From Defluviitaleaceae bacterium (lineage in GTDB: Bacteria; Bacillota; Clostridia; Lachnospirales; WRAX01), in the NCBI GenBank assembly GCA_009785595.1, contig WQVZ01000011.1, positions 1-36,176 of the forward strand: a DNA stretch of 36,176 nt, in the 5' to 3' direction. The position numbers and the translations under genes were made by a program. The notes beneath the pieces were generated by a model. It was not told the DNA's origin. It saw only the letters and a list, made by a program, of their open reading frames with translations, and did not search any database. Below are positions 25,014-33,161 of this stretch, in pieces; position 1 is the stretch's first letter; each line of letters begins with the position of its first letter.

Positions 25014-25042
25014 TTGATTTTTCGTTGCGGCTCATGTATAAT
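25014..25042 (+). promoter_or_regulatory. Sigma-A promoter for ftsE-ftsX-M23
   Basis: TTGATT (25014-25019), 17 bases, TATAAT (25037-25042). The leader to the ftsE start is about 125 bases long. Confidence 0.7.
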
Positions 25043-25076
25043 ATTAAATATCTATTGTATTTCTGTTAAATCTTTC

Positions 25077-25099
25077 GTAACAATTATGTTTATTGTTAC
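25077..25099 (+). promoter_or_regulatory. Inverted repeat in the ftsE leader
   Basis: GTAACAAT and ATTGTTAC are perfect eight-base arms around seven bases. The arms begin GTAAC, like the palindrome before msmX. Either an operator just downstream of the start site or an RNA hairpin. Confidence 0.45.
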
Positions 25100-25173
25100 A
25101 GAAAAAAGACTGCCTGTATGGGGTGTACTTTGGCCACAAACGGCCATATATAATGTTCGGGAGCTAATAGACC

Positions 25174-25872
25174 ATGATAAAAATAACCAATGCCACAAAG
25201 ATTTACGAAAACGGCGCACGGGGCATACAGGATGTGTCGCTGGCTATCGAAAAAGGAGAATTTGCCTTTATTGTGGGTTCTTCCGGCAGTGGCAAATCTA
25301 CCCTTATACGCCTTTTACTTAAAGAAACTGACCTTACCGAAGGTGAAATTTGCATAAACAACGAAGATATCACGTATTTTACAAAAAAGGAAACTCCCTT
25401 TTTGCGGCGCAAGATGGGCGTGGTTTTTCAAGATTTTAGGCTTTTGCCCAACAAAACGGTGTTCGAAAACGTGGCCTTTGCCATGCGCATTACCGATGCC
25501 ACCAACAGGGAAATACGCCGCAATGTACCCATGGTGCTGGCCATGGTTGGGTTGCAAAAAAAGTCCAAGGCGTATCCCAACCAGCTTTCTGGCGGCGAGC
25601 AGCAGCGGTGCGCCTTGGCTCGTGCCATAGTAAACAACCCGCCCCTGCTTATTTGTGACGAACCCACCGGCAATCTTGACCCGGACACAGCCTGGGATAT
25701 TATGAATTTGCTTAACGAAATTAACGACAGGGGCACCACCATTGTTATGGCCACCCATGCCTGGGATATTGTTGACGGCATGAAAAAAAGGGTTATTGCC
25801 CTTAAAAACGGCTTTGTGGTGAGGGATGTGGAAAGAGGCGGTTACAGCGATGAGATTTTTACGGAAAACTAA
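25174..25872 (+). CDS. ftsE: Cell-division ATP-binding protein FtsE
   Basis: 232 residues. With FtsX it forms a membrane ATPase that switches on peptidoglycan hydrolases. Walker [10 protein letters not shown] (35-43), [20 protein letters not shown], signature [14 protein letters not shown], Walker [14 protein letters not shown] and [12 protein letters not shown] are present, all in the FtsE-specific form. The start has only GGGAGC upstream. ftsX starts inside its last codons, so translation is coupled. First gene of the operon with ftsX and the M23 hydrolase. Confidence 0.95.
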   Translation: MIKITNATKIYENGARGIQDVSLAIEKGEFAFIVGSSGSGKSTLIRLLLKETDLTEGEICINNEDITYFTKKETPFLRRKMGVVFQDFRLLPNKTVFENVAFAMRITDATNREIRRNVPMVLAMVGLQKKSKAYPNQLSGGEQQRCALARAIVNNPPLLICDEPTGNLDPDTAWDIMNLLNEINDRGTTIVMATHAWDIVDGMKKRVIALKNGFVVRDVERGGYSDEIFTEN

Positions 25873-26824
25873 AAATAAAAAAGACACAAACGGCGGTAGG
25901 CCTAAAAAAAGGGTCAAAATTGGTGGCCTTAGGCCCCGCAATTTAAAATACTATATTGGCGAAACCCTGCGCAGCATTGTGCGCAACAAAATAATGTCCC
26001 TTACGTCCATGGCCACGGTGGCGTCCTGCCTACTTATCGTCATTTTCTCCTACGCCATTGCTTCCAATGTAAACCACCTGCTGGCCTACATCGAAACCTC
26101 TGTAGGCATCACTGTTTTTGTGGAGGATGATCTTAACGACACCCAGGCGGATATTCTTTTCCGCGGTGTGCTGGCCCTGGATAATGTGGCCGACGCGCAG
26201 TTTATCACCCCGGAAGAAGCCCTGGAAAACATGGCATATATGTTAGGAGACACCGAGGGCATTCTTGCGTCATTTATATATGATAATCCCCTGCGCCGCT
26301 CTTTTACAATACAGCTGCACGACATACGCCAGCAACGCCAGGTTGTTGATATTATATGGTCAATGTACGGTGTGGGTAATATTGTAGAAGCATCCGATTT
26401 TACGGACTTTTTGGTAACAACCAATAACTTCGTGGGCATTTTCAGCTTTGTGATAATCCTGATACTCGGTGTGCTTAGCGTGGTCATCATCACCAACACC
26501 ATCAAGTTAACCGTAGCCAGCCGCCGCAACGAAATTATCATTATGAAATATGTAGGCGCCACCGACTGGTTTATAAAATGGCCTTTTGTTATAGAGGGCA
26601 TATTTATCGGCGTCATTGGTGCCATAATACCCTTGGCCATAAGCTGGGTCAGCTATGACAATCTTATTGGTTCCATTATGGGTTCCTCTCATTTTTTAGA
26701 GCAGCTGCCATTCCGCAGTGCTTCGGATATTTTCCCGATATTTACCCCTGTCACCATAATATTAGGGGCGACAATAGGCCTGTTGGGCAGCATTATGTCC
26801 ATGCGCAAATACCTTAACGCATAA
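25850..26824 (+). CDS. ftsX: Cell-division protein FtsX
   Basis: 324 residues from the ATG at 25850, overlapping ftsE by 23 bases; a GTG 24 bases earlier is less likely. A basic N-terminus precedes membrane helix one (about 50-72). A large extracytoplasmic loop (FVEDDLNDTQADILFRGV, then FITPEEALENMAYMLGD) contacts the hydrolase in known systems. Three more helices follow, with the conserved TIKLTVASRRNEIIIMKYVGA between the second and third. The length and four-helix plan match FtsX of Firmicutes. The next gene begins 15 bases later and is the likely hydrolase partner. Confidence 0.94.
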   Translation: MRFLRKTKNKKDTNGGRPKKRVKIGGLRPRNLKYYIGETLRSIVRNKIMSLTSMATVASCLLIVIFSYAIASNVNHLLAYIETSVGITVFVEDDLNDTQADILFRGVLALDNVADAQFITPEEALENMAYMLGDTEGILASFIYDNPLRRSFTIQLHDIRQQRQVVDIIWSMYGVGNIVEASDFTDFLVTTNNFVGIFSFVIILILGVLSVVIITNTIKLTVASRRNEIIIMKYVGATDWFIKWPFVIEGIFIGVIGAIIPLAISWVSYDNLIGSIMGSSHFLEQLPFRSASDIFPIFTPVTIILGATIGLLGSIMSMRKYLNA

Positions 26825-26839
26825 AGGAGCTGAAAAATC

Positions 26840-28036
26840 TTGAACAGAAAATTAGGCATAAAACATATTGTATCCATAGCGGTGGCGGTGATTCTTGTAT
26901 TTGCCACGGGCATAACAACCCTGGCCTTAAACGATGTTAGGGATCTACAGCAACGCCAACAAAACATCCAAAGCAATATTAACCAACAAAGAGAAATTTT
27001 AAGCCAAGCCCAGTCAGAACGTAACTATCTTCTGGCCGAAATTACCGAGATGGACATCGAGCTTACAGAACTAACCGAAGAGTACTATGAAACCCGTGAA
27101 CAACTTGACGCCGTAACAGCCCTGCTTTATACTGCCGAAGACGACCTTATAAGTGCGGAAATACAACGCCAAAACCATTATTATACCCTGCGCAACCGCA
27201 TACGCTTTATGCATGAAAACAATAGCCTGACATACATAGAGCTGCTCTTGTCCAGCAGTAGTATTGCTGACTTTTTAAATAATATGGAGCATGTTAACAG
27301 GCTTATAGAACACGACAACAGCATACTGAACAACCTAATAGAATCCGAAGAACGCATAACCCATCACCGGGACGAAGTGGCCCGTCACCACGCCGAAGTA
27401 ACCGCCATAACATACGAACTTGAAGCCCAAATAGATGATATGAATGTTATGCTGGACCACAGAGCCCAGCGCATAGACCAATTGGAACAAGACGAAGCCC
27501 AGGCCCAAGCCATGGCCGCAATTTTGGAGCAAGAAAGCCAGCAGGTGCGCCTTCTTATAGCCAATGCCGAAGCTGCGGCACAGGCGGCGGCGGACAGGGC
27601 CGCCAGGTCTGGCGGCGGTAGCCACACCGTTACTCCATCGGGCGCGGTATTTGCCTGGCCCGTTGACGGCCCCCGCGGTGTAAATTCCAATTTTGGCACC
27701 CGCACCCACCCCATTACAGGTCGCAGAGATTTTCATAGCGGAATAGACCTGCGGGCCGCCCACGGCGCGCCCATACTGGCGGCAGAGGCCGGCACGGTCA
27801 TCGCCAGCGAGTTTCGCCGAGGTCATGGCAACACCGTCATAATAAACCATGGCAATGGCGTGCACACCCTGTATGCCCACAATTCCCGTAACCTGGTCAC
27901 TGTAGGTCAGCAGGTGGAAAGAGGCCAAAGAATAGCCCTGGCCGGCAGCACCGGTTTTTCCACCGGCCCGCACCTTCACTTTGAGGTAATTATAAACGGT
28001 CAGCATGTTAACCCCCGTAGACACTTGGGGATTTAA
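26840..28036 (+). CDS. Peptidoglycan hydrolase: coiled coil plus M23 peptidase (PcsB/CwlO/EnvC-like partner of FtsEX)
   Basis: 398 residues. The TTG start is chosen because AAAGGAGC lies nine bases before it and the signal peptide (about 5-30) begins at once. A long coiled coil (about 33-250) is followed by a Gly/Ser linker and an M23 metallopeptidase. In that domain the zinc ligands are His299 and Asp303 in FHSGID and His380 in GPHLHFE, with catalytic His347 in LYAHN. Coiled coil plus hydrolase is the layout of EnvC- and PcsB-type proteins that FtsX holds and activates. Direct adjacency to ftsEX supports this. M23 suggests endopeptidase cleavage of the peptide cross-links. Confidence 0.93.
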   Translation: MNRKLGIKHIVSIAVAVILVFATGITTLALNDVRDLQQRQQNIQSNINQQREILSQAQSERNYLLAEITEMDIELTELTEEYYETREQLDAVTALLYTAEDDLISAEIQRQNHYYTLRNRIRFMHENNSLTYIELLLSSSSIADFLNNMEHVNRLIEHDNSILNNLIESEERITHHRDEVARHHAEVTAITYELEAQIDDMNVMLDHRAQRIDQLEQDEAQAQAMAAILEQESQQVRLLIANAEAAAQAAADRAARSGGGSHTVTPSGAVFAWPVDGPRGVNSNFGTRTHPITGRRDFHSGIDLRAAHGAPILAAEAGTVIASEFRRGHGNTVIINHGNGVHTLYAHNSRNLVTVGQQVERGQRIALAGSTGFSTGPHLHFEVIINGQHVNPRRHLGI

Positions 28037-28050
28037 ATCAAAATATTAAA

Positions 28051-28082
28051 CGGGCGGCCATGGAGGGCCGCCCGTACTTTTT
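28051..28082. terminator. Bidirectional terminator made from a REP-like hairpin
   Basis: CGGGCGGCC and GGCCGCCCG form nine perfect pairs around ATGGA, then TACTTTTTG. It lies between the convergent M23 and XRE genes. On the minus strand the foot is GTAC instead of GTAG. Confidence 0.75.
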
Positions 28083-28096
28083 GTCAGATTGTGTAT

Positions 28097-28549
28097 CTAT
28101 TTTTGTTTATCCAGAATAATCCAGCAGACAATAAGGCTAACAATGCCTGCCACAACAAAGGCAAGCCAAGAAAACTGCATAACCCACGGCACCGCCCGGC
28201 GCAGGGGTGACATAGGCATTATCATAAAGTAATATGCAATTATCCCAAGGCCAAAGATTATTGCTGTTGCCGCAACGCATTTTATTATAGGTGCGCGCTT
28301 TGGCTTTGGCTCAATTTTGGCATCATGTATTGTGTGCTTGCGGGATGTCGCGCTTTCTTTGCCTAGCAGATAATCAATGCTCACATCAAAAATATTGCTT
28401 ATCTGAACAATATTATCCAAATCAGGGTTTGTTTCGTCCAGCTCCCATTTAGACACCGCCTGACGGGTCACGGACATTTTCTCGCTTAATTGCTCTTGGC
28501 TAAGTCCTTTTTGCTTGCGCAGTGCTTGGATTTTCTCGCCCAAGGTCAT
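28097..28549 (-). CDS. XRE-family regulator with two membrane helices
   Basis: 150 residues from the ATG at 28549, chosen because GGAGGG lies six bases upstream. The N-terminal helix-turn-helix (LGEKIQALRKQKGLSQEQLS, then SVTRQAVSKWELDETNPDLD) is of the Cro/CI type. Residues 62-85 are a basic linker, followed by two membrane helices (about 88-107 and 122-145). It is therefore a membrane-tethered repressor, a type found in Firmicutes beside genes it controls. An inverted repeat covering its own -10 box suggests self-repression. The target beyond itself is unknown; ftsH lies just upstream on the same strand. Confidence 0.85.
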   Translation of the reverse strand: MTLGEKIQALRKQKGLSQEQLSEKMSVTRQAVSKWELDETNPDLDNIVQISNIFDVSIDYLLGKESATSRKHTIHDAKIEPKPKRAPIIKCVAATAIIFGLGIIAYYFMIMPMSPLRRAVPWVMQFSWLAFVVAGIVSLIVCWIILDKQK

Positions 28550-28568
28550 TGCAATCCCTCCGTTTCTG

Positions 28569-28592
28569 TGCATCAATTATACACCTGATGCA
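28569..28592 (-). promoter_or_regulatory. Promoter with overlapping operator-like inverted repeat
   Basis: TGCATCA and TGATGCA are perfect seven-base arms spaced by ten. On the minus strand TATAAT (28576-28581) lies inside the spacer, with TTGCTT 18 bases upstream. A repressor bound here would block the XRE gene promoter. Confidence 0.55.
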
Positions 28593-28670
28593 TCCGCAAA
28601 AGCAAGCAACTATTCCTAGCGCAGCCAGCAACCACCGCTAGCGGCAGGTGCAAGGCAAACCAGCCAGCAA

Positions 28671-30392
28671 TTAAGCTATCAGTTCATCCAACTCCTTCTC
28701 GCATAAACTTTCTTTATCCAGCAATGCTTCCGCAATTTTATCCAAGGTATGTCGATGCCGTGCCACAAGCTCCAGTGCTCGGCCATACAGGCTTTTCATC
28801 AGCCCGTGATGTTCCCGCCGCTTTTCGTCCTCTGATAATTCCGCCAGTCCGGCGGTTTCGCTCATACCAAACTTTGTCACATATTCTCTGATAATATGAT
28901 TAGCCCGTTGTATGTCATTGCTGGCTCCGGTGGTGATGTTTTCGGCCCCAAAGACTGCTTCCTCGGCGGCGCGCCCTGCCAGTAGAGTAATTACCTGATT
29001 TTCCAGTTCCGTCTTGGTGAAGTACATCTTGTCCGGCGGCACATTTACACAAAAACCTGCGGCCCCCTTGGTAGACGGAATGATGGTTATTTTGGGTACA
29101 GTATTTTCCGGCGACAGCAGCTTAGCGGCCAGGGCATGGCCCCCTTCATGATACGCCGTTATACGTCGCTCCTGTTCTTTTATACGGCTGCGGTCTTTTT
29201 TTTCGCTGCCGGCAATGATGGTATAATATGCGGTGTCAATTTCTTTTTGACCAATTTTGCCAGCGCCGCTTTTGGCGGCCTGTATGGCGGCTTCGTTAAG
29301 CAAGTTTTCCAGCATGGCACCGCTAAAATACACTGTCTGGCGGGCCAGTTCTTCTAGGTTAATATTATCAGCCAGCGGCTTGTTTTTGCGGTGTGTTTCC
29401 AATATGCTTTTGCGGCCGTTAAGGTCTGGCAGACCAATTTCTACCTGGCGGTCAAAGCGGCCGGGACGCAACAGGGCTTCATCCAGGGTGTCCAGCCGGT
29501 TTGTGGCGGCTATAACAACAATGCCCTCGCCGCTGCCAAAGCCGGACATTTCCGTCAGCAGTGCATTTAGGGTTTGGTCACGTTCGTCATTGCCCCCTTG
29601 CACACTGCCGCTGCGGGTTTTGCCCACGGCGTCAATTTCGTCAATAAAAATCACAGCCCGGCCTGCCGCACGGGCTTTTTTAAATAGCTCCCGCACGCGG
29701 CTGGCACCTACGCCCACATACATCTGTACAAAATCCGACCCGCTGACGGCAAAAAAAGGCACGCCTGCCTCTCCTGCAATGGCCTTGGCCATTAGGGTTT
29801 TGCCTGTGCCGGGCGGGCCGTAAAATATTACGCCCCGGGGCATACGTGCACCATATTTGGCGTATTTTTCGGGATTTTTAATAAAATCCACCACATCCTG
29901 CACACCTTCTTTGGCTTCGTCATTGCCTGCCACGTGGTCAAAACCCACATTAACCCCATTGGCATCCGCGGCGGCCACATTAAGGGCCATAGCACCTTTG
30001 CCGCCGCTACGGCCAATCATTCTTATTATAAGAAAAAACATGCCGCCGATGATGGCGATAGAAAACACACCGGACATCAGGCCGGATGCGGAAAGACCGT
30101 TGTGTTCTGTCACGTAAATGCCCATCAAAAGCAGGTTCTCCTTCAACGCCGGGTTGCGGGGGTTGCTGGTTTCGTATGCTATGTCAGAATTATGTACATA
30201 AAACTGCACCACAGGGCCATCCGACAGCACCACGCGGGCCACATCACCGCTTTCTGCCATGATTGCAAACTGGCTGTAGGTTACAAATTGTGTTTCTGCG
30301 CCGTCATCGGCAAAAAACATAAACAAAACCACTACGGATGCGGCAATCGCGCACAAAATTCCTATTTTATAAAATCGCCTAAATTTTTCCAT
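28671..30392 (-). CDS. ftsH: ATP-dependent zinc metalloprotease FtsH
   Basis: 573 residues, somewhat shorter than the usual 610-650, mainly because the C-terminal tail is short. It degrades membrane and short-lived cytoplasmic proteins. Two N-terminal membrane helices (about 9-27 and 104-124) flank a small outside domain. The AAA module has Walker A GPPGTGKT (192-199), pore motif YVGVGA (Phe usually replaces this Tyr), Walker B VIFIDEID and arginine fingers in RPGRFDR. The protease has HEGGH (415-419; HEAGH is commoner) and third zinc ligand Asp493 in SNDIQRA. All catalytic residues are present. GAGAGGTGA precedes the ATG. Confidence 0.95.
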   Translation of the reverse strand: MEKFRRFYKIGILCAIAASVVVLFMFFADDGAETQFVTYSQFAIMAESGDVARVVLSDGPVVQFYVHNSDIAYETSNPRNPALKENLLLMGIYVTEHNGLSASGLMSGVFSIAIIGGMFFLIIRMIGRSGGKGAMALNVAAADANGVNVGFDHVAGNDEAKEGVQDVVDFIKNPEKYAKYGARMPRGVIFYGPPGTGKTLMAKAIAGEAGVPFFAVSGSDFVQMYVGVGASRVRELFKKARAAGRAVIFIDEIDAVGKTRSGSVQGGNDERDQTLNALLTEMSGFGSGEGIVVIAATNRLDTLDEALLRPGRFDRQVEIGLPDLNGRKSILETHRKNKPLADNINLEELARQTVYFSGAMLENLLNEAAIQAAKSGAGKIGQKEIDTAYYTIIAGSEKKDRSRIKEQERRITAYHEGGHALAAKLLSPENTVPKITIIPSTKGAAGFCVNVPPDKMYFTKTELENQVITLLAGRAAEEAVFGAENITTGASNDIQRANHIIREYVTKFGMSETAGLAELSEDEKRREHHGLMKSLYGRALELVARHRHTLDKIAEALLDKESLCEKELDELIA

Positions 30393-30494
30393 ACCGGGCC
30401 GTCACCTCTCATTTCGTGTTCATATCTTCACATATATACATACTATCATGCGGCGGATAAAAATACAATGAGTAACATATGGATGAACTGGATA

Positions 30495-30523
30495 TTGAAG
30501 GTGGACGGTGTTTGTGATAATAT
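30495..30523 (+). promoter_or_regulatory. Possible promoter for the XpaC-family gene
   Basis: TTGAAG (30495-30500), 17 bases, TAATAT (30518-30523). A modest match, well placed 20 bases before the start codon, with GGAGGG between. Confidence 0.35.
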
Positions 30524-30542
30524 AGGGGTAGGAGGGATGCAC

Positions 30543-31388
30543 ATGAGCAGCAGGAAAAATAAGAAAAAAATGAGTGCAAAAAGTGCGACAAACAGGGCCG
30601 CCGCGGCCAATTTTATATTTTATTTCGGTGGAGTTATGTTGGGCTTTGGCGATATGCCGGAAAACTTTACCATAGGTTTGCCCGCAATGGCCATCGGCCT
30701 TTTTATGGCCGCCACAACATATCCGATGGCGCTAAAGCGCAACTTAACAGGTTTTAAGACATGGGCCACGGTTTCCGCCAGCATCCTGGCCATGGCACTG
30801 CTTTTTAGTTTGTTTGCTTGGGAGGGTTTTGTGGACTATATCGGCCTGGTAGGCAGTTTTGGCATAATAGGCACCGCTGGTCAGGCCCTGGTGCTTTTTA
30901 TGATGCGCTCTGTTGGTAAGCTTAGCGGTGGCACGGATGCCGTGGTTTTTAAAACAGACTCTAAAGACAGCGGTGTAAAAAACCTGTTGGCACAGGGACG
31001 GGCCAATATTGCCCATTTGGACGAACTTTATGCAAAAATCCCCACCGGCCGCAGCCCCATAACCAAGCAATTTCACCATATACGCAAGGTTTCGGTCCAA
31101 ATTTTTGAATACATAGCCCAAAAGCCCCATCTGGCAAGCCGCACCGGCACTTTGATGGACTATTATTTTCCAACTGTTTTTAAGTTGTTGGAAAACTATG
31201 CCCAGTACAACAGCAAAAAGGTGAAAAGTGTCAGCGTGCGGGAGATTATGCAGGGCATAGCGGAATCCCTTACGTCCGCAAGCACCGCCTTTGGCCACCA
31301 ACTGGATAATCTGTACAGCGACAAAATGCTGGACCTAAAGACAGACCTGGTTGTGTTGGAACAAATTATGAAGCAGCAAAATCCGTAG
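30543..31388 (+). CDS. XpaC / 5-bromo-4-chloroindolyl phosphate hydrolysis family membrane protein
   Basis: 281 residues. The ATG at 30543 is chosen because GGAGGG ends six bases before it; the ATG at 30537 touches that site. A basic N-terminus precedes two or three membrane helices (about 22-40, 42-55 and 75-118 region). The C-terminal half is helical and fits the XpaC family: IRKVSVQIFEYIAQKPHLAS, LMDYYFPTVFKLLENYAQY, and AFGHQLDNLYSDKMLDLKTD followed by LVVLEQIMK. The family name comes from a phosphatase phenotype in Bacillus; the true role is unclear. The stop TAG is the foot of a REP hairpin. Confidence 0.8.
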   Translation: MSSRKNKKKMSAKSATNRAAAANFIFYFGGVMLGFGDMPENFTIGLPAMAIGLFMAATTYPMALKRNLTGFKTWATVSASILAMALLFSLFAWEGFVDYIGLVGSFGIIGTAGQALVLFMMRSVGKLSGGTDAVVFKTDSKDSGVKNLLAQGRANIAHLDELYAKIPTGRSPITKQFHHIRKVSVQIFEYIAQKPHLASRTGTLMDYYFPTVFKLLENYAQYNSKKVKSVSVREIMQGIAESLTSASTAFGHQLDNLYSDKMLDLKTDLVVLEQIMKQQNP

Positions 31389-31408
31389 GGGCGGCATTTT
31401 GCCGCCTG
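31385..31408 (+). repeat. REP hairpin whose foot is a stop codon
   Basis: GTAG, GGGCGGC, ATTTT, GCCGCCT. TAG at 31386-31388 ends the XpaC-family gene. The hairpin is followed by the ribosome site of the next gene. Confidence 0.85.
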
Positions 31409-31430
31409 TCCAAAGAGGAGGACTATTTTT

Positions 31431-32021
31431 ATGACAAAAAAACGTATTTTCTTAACTGTATTTGCAATAATCCTTGCCGTGGCCGCTGCGTTGGGTTATA
31501 TGTGGCACATAAACCGTGGCGAGCTGCCCGATGGCCATTTTAAGGCTTTTGGGCCGCAACTGGGCAACGGCCATCTTGATCTGTTGCTTGTCAGACACGG
31601 AGGCATGTATTTTAATCATTTGGGCCAAACCGTTAATGTTTATATGGCCCAATACCACGGGGAAGAGCTGGTTTTGCACCAACTTGTAACCAGTCTGGCT
31701 ATTGTTGGAGATGATGCTGTGCTTTCTGGCAGTATGTTTTGGGGCTTGACCACAAAGGCAGGTGTACCCGATGAGCTTAGAGTGCAATTGGCGGCGGGTG
31801 GCGGCGCGTCATCAGGCTACTTTGATTTTTCCCGGCTGGGCTTCGGGCCTACGGCTACAGCCGGCCCGTTTATCACTGATGGCCCTATAGAGCCGGGCGT
31901 GCGCTATGTAATGCATGTATGGCAAACCGGCAACACCATGGGTGCCGGCGGGGATGCTTTTCACCCGGAAGCTTTGCGGCGTGGTGAAAATACCGCTATT
32001 TTGTATTTGGTGTTTTATTAG
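31431..32021 (+). CDS. Secreted or membrane-anchored protein, unknown function
   Basis: 196 residues. A signal peptide or anchor covers about residues 4-24 (RIFLTVFAIILAVAAALGYM). The rest is beta-rich and Gly-rich (DLLLVRHGGMYFNHLGQTV, AAGGGASSGYFDFSRLGFG, RYVMHVWQTGN), ending AILYLVFY. No catalytic motif or family recognised. AGAGGAGGA lies eight bases before the ATG, and the short gap after the XpaC gene suggests shared transcription. The stop lies in TTAGGGGCGGC, which is the left arm of a REP hairpin without its right arm. Confidence 0.7.
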   Translation: MTKKRIFLTVFAIILAVAAALGYMWHINRGELPDGHFKAFGPQLGNGHLDLLLVRHGGMYFNHLGQTVNVYMAQYHGEELVLHQLVTSLAIVGDDAVLSGSMFWGLTTKAGVPDELRVQLAAGGGASSGYFDFSRLGFGPTATAGPFITDGPIEPGVRYVMHVWQTGNTMGAGGDAFHPEALRRGENTAILYLVFY

Positions 32022-32033
32022 GGGCGGCTATAT

Positions 32034-32060
32034 GTAGGGGCGGCCCTGTGTGGCCGCCCG
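32034..32060 (+). repeat. REP hairpin with GTAG foot, cluster copy 1
   Basis: GTAG, GGGCGGCC, loop, GGCCGCCC with perfect pairing. First full copy of a cluster between the secreted-protein gene and the TIR gene. Confidence 0.8.
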
Positions 32061-32085
32061 GACGTTACACTGCGTTAAAGCCGAC

Positions 32086-32111
32086 CAGGCGACCGCAAGG
32101 GTCGCCCCTAC
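32086..32111 (-). repeat. REP hairpin with GTAG foot, cluster copy 2, inverted
   Basis: Minus-strand GTAG, GGGCGACC, loop, GGTCGCC. Opposite orientation to copy 1. A half copy GGGCGGCGAAACGCC follows at about 32121. Confidence 0.8.
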
Positions 32112-32168
32112 GAAAAAACCGGGCGGCGAAACGCCATTCGCACAAGGGATATTTGATTCATGTGCTTT

Positions 32169-32192
32169 GTAGGGAGCACCGTCTCGGTGCTC
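32169..32192 (+). repeat. GTAG-footed hairpin with an unrelated stem, cluster copy 3
   Basis: GTAG, GGAGCACC, loop GTCT, CGGTGCTC. The foot is kept while the stem shares almost nothing with the GGGCGGC form, showing that foot plus hairpin is the conserved feature. Confidence 0.7.
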
Positions 32193-32240
32193 TGCTAAAA
32201 TAGACACAGACAAACCACCAAAGACAAAGGAGGCCTATCC

Positions 32241-33161
32241 ATGAGTACCATTTTCTTTAGTCATTCGACCAGGGACCGGGACATCATCCTTCCAATCAAA
32301 AATAAGATTGATGAAATTACCGGAAGCTCGTTGGACATCTTTCTATCCAGTGACGAAGGCGAAAGTATAAATGCTGGGGTGAGGTGGCGAACAGCCATCG
32401 AAAGTGCCCTAAGCAACACTAAAATCCTTTTCGCCTTCGTTACGCAAAACTCTGTCAATTCCATCTGGGTGAATTATGAAATAGGCTATGCAAACGCCCT
32501 TGGCGTGCGCATTGTGCCGGTTGGCATAAAGTTTGATATAGCGCAACTTCAAACGCCATTGGAGGGCTTTCAAGGCTTCAATATAAATTCACATAATGAC
32601 CTCAATAGACTGATAACCACTTTAAATTCTACTTTTGACAGAAAACACCCCAAATCTTTTTCCGAGACAGACTTTGCGGAATTTGAAAGAAATTGTGATA
32701 CGACTTTGAGCAAAAGTGCAGAAAGTAGAGAGACTGTTGTTGAAGTTTTGGCGGCATCTCTTATCACAGAAGAAGGAAATAAATGCGAAACAGATATAAT
32801 TTCGCATTTTTATGGCATAAACCTTGGCTTTGAAGAGAGGGCATTGTTGGCCCTTGCTTATTACTATAGTTTTGATGGTGGTTTCTCAATACTCGAAAGA
32901 GGCAGGGAACATTTGGAGTTTCGCTCGTATCCTTGCAAGAAAGACGTTGTAGACCGCAAAATTCTCTCTGATGACCCTAAAACCGAAGTCAAAAAATGGA
33001 GATTTGCATTGTTGGATCTGTGCAAAAAAGGCTTGTTGCGTGAAGAGCCAGATGAATACAGTGATGACTACCGCCTTACCAATTTAGGTAGGAAATGCGT
33101 GAAGGAAATAAGAAAAGACATTTTATCAATTTTTGAAAAGGTAGCAGATGAAGATGAATAA
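32241..33161 (+). CDS. TIR-domain protein with C-terminal winged-helix-like region
   Basis: 306 residues. The N-terminal 135 residues form a TIR domain: TIFFSHSTRDRDIILPI (strand A and box 1), IFLSSDEGESINAG, ILFAFVTQNSV, and SIWVNYEIGYANALG with Glu80 at the position of the NADase catalytic Glu. The middle (140-190) is helical. The C-terminal part (FEERALLALAYYYSFDGGF, ALLDLCKKGLLREEPDEY, DDYRLTNLGRKCVKEI) reads like a winged helix. Bacterial TIR proteins often act in phage defence by consuming NAD or making signals, but the partner here is not known. AAAGGAGG precedes the ATG. Codons are visibly AT-richer than rarA. It overlaps rarA by 14 bases and lies after a REP cluster. Confidence 0.85.
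   Translation: MSTIFFSHSTRDRDIILPIKNKIDEITGSSLDIFLSSDEGESINAGVRWRTAIESALSNTKILFAFVTQNSVNSIWVNYEIGYANALGVRIVPVGIKFDIAQLQTPLEGFQGFNINSHNDLNRLITTLNSTFDRKHPKSFSETDFAEFERNCDTTLSKSAESRETVVEVLAASLITEEGNKCETDIISHFYGINLGFEERALLALAYYYSFDGGFSILERGREHLEFRSYPCKKDVVDRKILSDDPKTEVKKWRFALLDLCKKGLLREEPDEYSDDYRLTNLGRKCVKEIRKDILSIFEKVADEDE

Noticed and set aside
29934-31388. A 484-codon plus-strand frame covering the XpaC-family gene and much more upstream
   Set aside because: Its first part runs antisense through ftsH; the ribosome site GGAGGG and the start of recognisable protein are at 30531-30543.
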